Source of the DNA: Symbiodinium natans
Lineage: Eukaryota; Sar; Dinophyceae; Suessiales; Symbiodiniaceae
Direction: 5' to 3'
Assembly (NCBI GenBank): GCA_905221605.1
Contig: CAJNDS010000263.1
Location: forward strand, 120,139 to 184,138
Length of the DNA: 64,000 nt
Made by a program: the position numbers and the translations under genes. Position 1 is the stretch's first letter. Each line of letters starts with the position of its first letter. The notes beneath the pieces are model-generated. The model searched no databases. It was not told the origin of the DNA and worked only from the letters and a program-made list of their open reading frames with translations. Of the stretch, positions 61,264 to 64,000 are shown in pieces.

Positions 61264-61450
61264 CCTTTAGGGTTGGAACCATTGAACCCTTTAGACCCTA
61301 TAGGGTTTTAGAGTTCTGACCTTAAAGGGTTTAGGGTTCATGTTTAAATTCCTAAACCTTAAACCCTTAAGGTTCCCAATGATTTACGTTCTATGGGTTC
61401 GGGTTTATAAGCTTAAAGGTTAACGGTTTAGATTTCATTGCCGGCTTAGG
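61264..61450. repeat. Interstitial telomere-like words, third cluster
   Basis: TTTAGGGTT, ACCCTATAGGGTTTT and CCTTAAACCC words, as at 58.5-59.7 kb. Confidence 0.55.
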
Positions 61451-61639
61451 TTTAGATGCCTGCCTGTGGGCGGCCGGGACTGAGTTTCAGTATCATGAAC
61501 CCGGCTCGCCTTCGGGAGGCCGGCTCGACTAAATCCAACCTCAAAAAGCATTTTTTCCTGTAAGCCCCTGCATGCCTTCAACCCGAACGACAAAAGGTTT
61601 TCTGTAAACCCTGGTGTGTTTCAAACCTCAAAACAAAAG

Positions 61640-62530
61640 TTTGCGGCTAAATTTCGCAGAGCAGCCTTCGGGCAAGATTTGACCAAATCAGGCCGCGCAT
61701 TTCTCATCGGATACGACGAGCAGTCCGATTTGGCCAAATTTTGCCCAAAGGCTGCCCGGCAAAATTTGGCTAAATCGGGCTGCTCGTCGTACGCGATGAG
61801 AAATGCGCAGCTCGATTTGGCCAAATTTTGCCTGGCAGCCTTCAAGCAAAATTTGGTCAAATCGAGCTGCGCATTTTTCCTCGCGTACGACGAGCAGCCC
61901 GATTTGGCTAAATTTTTCCCGAAGGCTGCCCGGCAACATTTGGCTAAATCGGGCTGCTCGTCGTACGCGATGAGAAATGCGTAGCTCGATTTGGCCAAAT
62001 TTTGCCTGGCAGCCTTCAAGCAAAATTTGGCCAAATCGAGCTGCGCATTTCTCCTCGCGTACGAGGAGCAGCTCGATTTGGCCAAATTTTGCCCGAAGGC
62101 TGCCCGGCAAAATTTGGCCAAATCGGGCTGCTCGTCGTACGCGATGATAAATGCGTAGCTCGATTTGGCCAAATTTTGTCTGGCAGCCTTCAAGCAAAAT
62201 TTGGCCAAATCGAGCTGCGCATTTCTCCTCGCGTACGAGGAGCAGCTCGATTTGGCCAAATTTTGCCCGAAGGCTGCCCGGCAAAATTTGGCCAAATCGG
62301 GCTGCTCGTCGTACGCGATGAGAAATGCGTAGCTCGATTTGGCCAAATTTTGCCTGGCAGCCTTCAAGCAAAATTTGGCCAAATCGAGCTGCGCATTTCT
62401 CCTCGCGTACGAGGAGCAGCTCGATTTGGCCAAATTTTGCCCGAAGGCTGCCCGGCAAAATTTGGCCAAATCGGGCTGCTCGTCGTACGCGATGAGAAAT
62501 GCGTAGCTCGATTTGGCCAAATTTTGCCAG
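61640..62530. repeat. 174-bp tandem array, palindromic halves (about 5 units)
   Basis: AATCGGGCTGCTCGTCGTAC starts at 61773, 61947, 62121, 62295 and 62469, exactly 174 bp apart. CAAAATTTGGCCAAATCG alternates with CGATTTGGCCAAATTTTG, so each unit contains two inverted pairs. As 174 is a multiple of three, frames of up to 299 codons are open on both strands; they are not genes. Confidence 0.95.
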
Positions 62531-62614
62531 AGTCATGCTTATGCAAACTTGAACCGAAAATCTTAGGCATCAGGGCTTGCGATTTAGCGCTTGCGGTGAA
62601 AACTTCAACTCAAA

Positions 62615-62985
62615 ATGTTATTATCACAATTATGATAATTGTACTTGGGAGCTTAAAGTTATCATAATTATGATAACTCTGCTTGGGGAGCTTAGAGTTA
62701 TCATAATTATGATAACTCATCTTGGGGAGCCTGTAGTTATCATAATTATGATAACTCAGCTTGGGGAGCCTAAAGTTATCATAATTATGATAACTCAGCT
62801 TGGGGAGCCTGAAGTTATCATAATTATGATAACTCAGCTTGGGGAGCCTAAAGTTATCATAATTATGATAATTCAGCTTGGGGAGCCTGAAGTTATCATA
62901 ATTATGATAACTCGGCTTGGTGCCTAAAGTTATCATAACTATGATAACTCAGGCTAAGGAATGCAATGTTATCACAATTATATTA
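62615..62985. repeat. 39-bp tandem array with a 22-bp perfect palindrome
   Basis: AGTTATCATAATTATGATAA plus CT starts at 62657, 62696, 62735, 62774, 62813, 62852 and 62891, with degenerate copies at both ends. Spacers carry CAGCTTGGGGAGCCT. A period divisible by three keeps both strands open; the 108- and 116-codon frames are artefacts. Confidence 0.95.
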
Positions 62986-63009
62986 ATTAAAAATATCCTG
63001 GCGAAATTC

Positions 63010-64000
63010 TTCTAAAGGCTTGATTTAAATTATTTAAATCATTTAAATGCTCGAAAACGCTTTTCACAATTCAAAGAATTTAAGTAATTTAAAACCCTTT
63101 GGAGAGCTTTCACAGGAAACCTTAATATTTAAATTAATTTAAATAATTTAAATAAATAAGGCCATTTAATTTATTTAAATTATTTAAATCCCCGAAAACC
63201 CTTTTGACAATTTAAATAATTTAAATAATTTAAATAATTTAAATCCTCTGGAGAGCTTCTCCAGGAAACCCCAATATTTAAATTAATTTAAATGATTTAA
63301 ATAATTTAAATAAATTAAATGGCCCTAATTTAAATAATTTAAATAATTTAAATAATTTAAATAGGGCCATTTAATTTATTTAGATTATTTAAATCCCCGA
63401 AAACCCTTTTGACAATTTAAATAATTTAAATAAATTAAATGGCCCTATTTAAATAATTTAAATTATTTAAATTATTTAAATTAATTCAAATATTTGGATT
63501 TCCTGGTGAAGTCCTTACAAAGGCTCGATTTAAATTATTTAAATTATTAGATTATTTAAATCCCCGAAAACCCTTTTGACAATTTAAATGATTTAAATAA
63601 TTTAATTCCTCTGGAGAGCTTCCCCAGGAAACCCCAATATTTAAATTAATTTAAATAATTTAAATAATTTAAATAATTTAAATAGGGCCATTTAATTTAT
63701 TTAAATTATTTAAATCCCCGAAAACCCTTTTGACAATTTAAATAATTTAAATAAATTAAATGGCCCTATTTAAATTATTTAAATTATTTAAATTAATTTA
63801 AATATTTGGATTTCCTGGTGAAGTCCTTACAAAGGCTCGATTTAAAATATTTAAATTATTTAAATTATTTAAATCCCCGAAAACCCTTTTGACAATTTAA
63901 ATAATTTAAATAATTTAAATCCTCTGGAGAGCTTCCCCAGGAAACCCCTTTTTTTGAATTAATTTAAATAATTTAAATAACTTAAATAATTTAAATAATT
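63010..64000. repeat. AATTTAAAT palindromic array
   Basis: Runs of ATTTAAAT/AATTTAAATAATT are punctuated by CCCCGAAAACCCTTTTGACA, CCTCTGGAGAGCTT, TTCCTGGTGAAGTCCTTACA and GGGCCATTTAATTT linkers recurring at irregular 200-400-bp intervals. It continues to the window end. Confidence 0.9.

Noticed and set aside
61616-62667. ORFs of 299, 282 and 221 codons
   Set aside because: They lie in the 174-bp array (multiple of three) with palindromic units; sense and antisense translations are near copies of each other.
62577-62936. 116- and 108-codon ORFs, and a CRISPR-like look (palindromic repeats with short spacers)
   Set aside because: The spacers are near-identical too, so this is a plain 39-bp tandem array in eukaryotic-type DNA with no cas genes.

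Overview
The window looks like nuclear DNA of a microalgal eukaryote, most likely a dinoflagellate of the Symbiodiniaceae type. The evidence is in the sequence: coding DNA is cut into many short exons with clear GT-AG and some GC-AG junctions, genes are dispersed among microsatellites and satellites, interstitial TTTAGGG-like (plant/dinoflagellate telomere type) motifs occur, and no bacterial operon, ribosome binding site or RNA gene is visible. The assignment rests on gene architecture and repeat style, not on a marker gene, so it is probable rather than proven.

Layout. (1) 0.1-8.5 kb, plus strand: about 18 short exons, most coding one Cys-rich cassette of the GCC2/GCC3 (ephrin-receptor-like) kind. 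They look like the serially duplicated extracellular part of a large surface protein whose N-terminus lies before the window. (2) 12.4-26.2 kb, plus strand: scattered exons that probably continue the same gene, with Ser- and acid-rich segments, at least one clear multi-helix membrane segment (21.84-22.07 kb) and cytosolic-looking exons (22.7, 23.3, 23.6, 25.3 kb). (3) 26.2-36.2 kb: a 10-kb satellite block with no credible gene: an AAT microsatellite, a GAGCTC/CTCTATCTC-rich satellite, a GTATGCACTT-rich island, a 42-bp tandem array and an AATTTCTTT palindromic higher-order array. Inverted copies of one small element, an (AT)n tract plus an ACCTTTAGGGTC-like core, sit at its two edges. (4) 36.2-54.8 kb: a second genic region. 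Plus-strand exons at 40.3-42.5 kb encode a domain with SHRWL, HPD, FWIDYCC.EQ, LPLYIAAC and RRCWTMVE motifs, resembling the TIR/HET-like intracellular domains common in algae. Exons at 48.3-54.8 kb include a possible AP2-like half domain and a well-defined terminal exon. Some minus-strand reading frames (37-39 kb, 49.7-50.1 kb) compete with plus-strand readings and are not resolved. (5) 55.0-64.0 kb: another repeat block. It opens with a third copy of the AT-linked element, contains one minus-strand frameshifted ORF of unknown origin, then a run of unrelated tandem arrays (periods about 125, 105, 100, 174 and 39 bp and AATTTAAAT arrays). Nearly all of these are built from units that are themselves inverted repeats.

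Most long ORFs in this window are artefacts: arrays whose period is a multiple of three, or palindromic units that stay open on both strands. Real coding DNA lies mainly in short exons that lack a start codon. Exon borders given here come from reading frames plus plausible splice sites and are approximate unless a junction is stated. Which exons belong to one transcript cannot be settled without RNA evidence.
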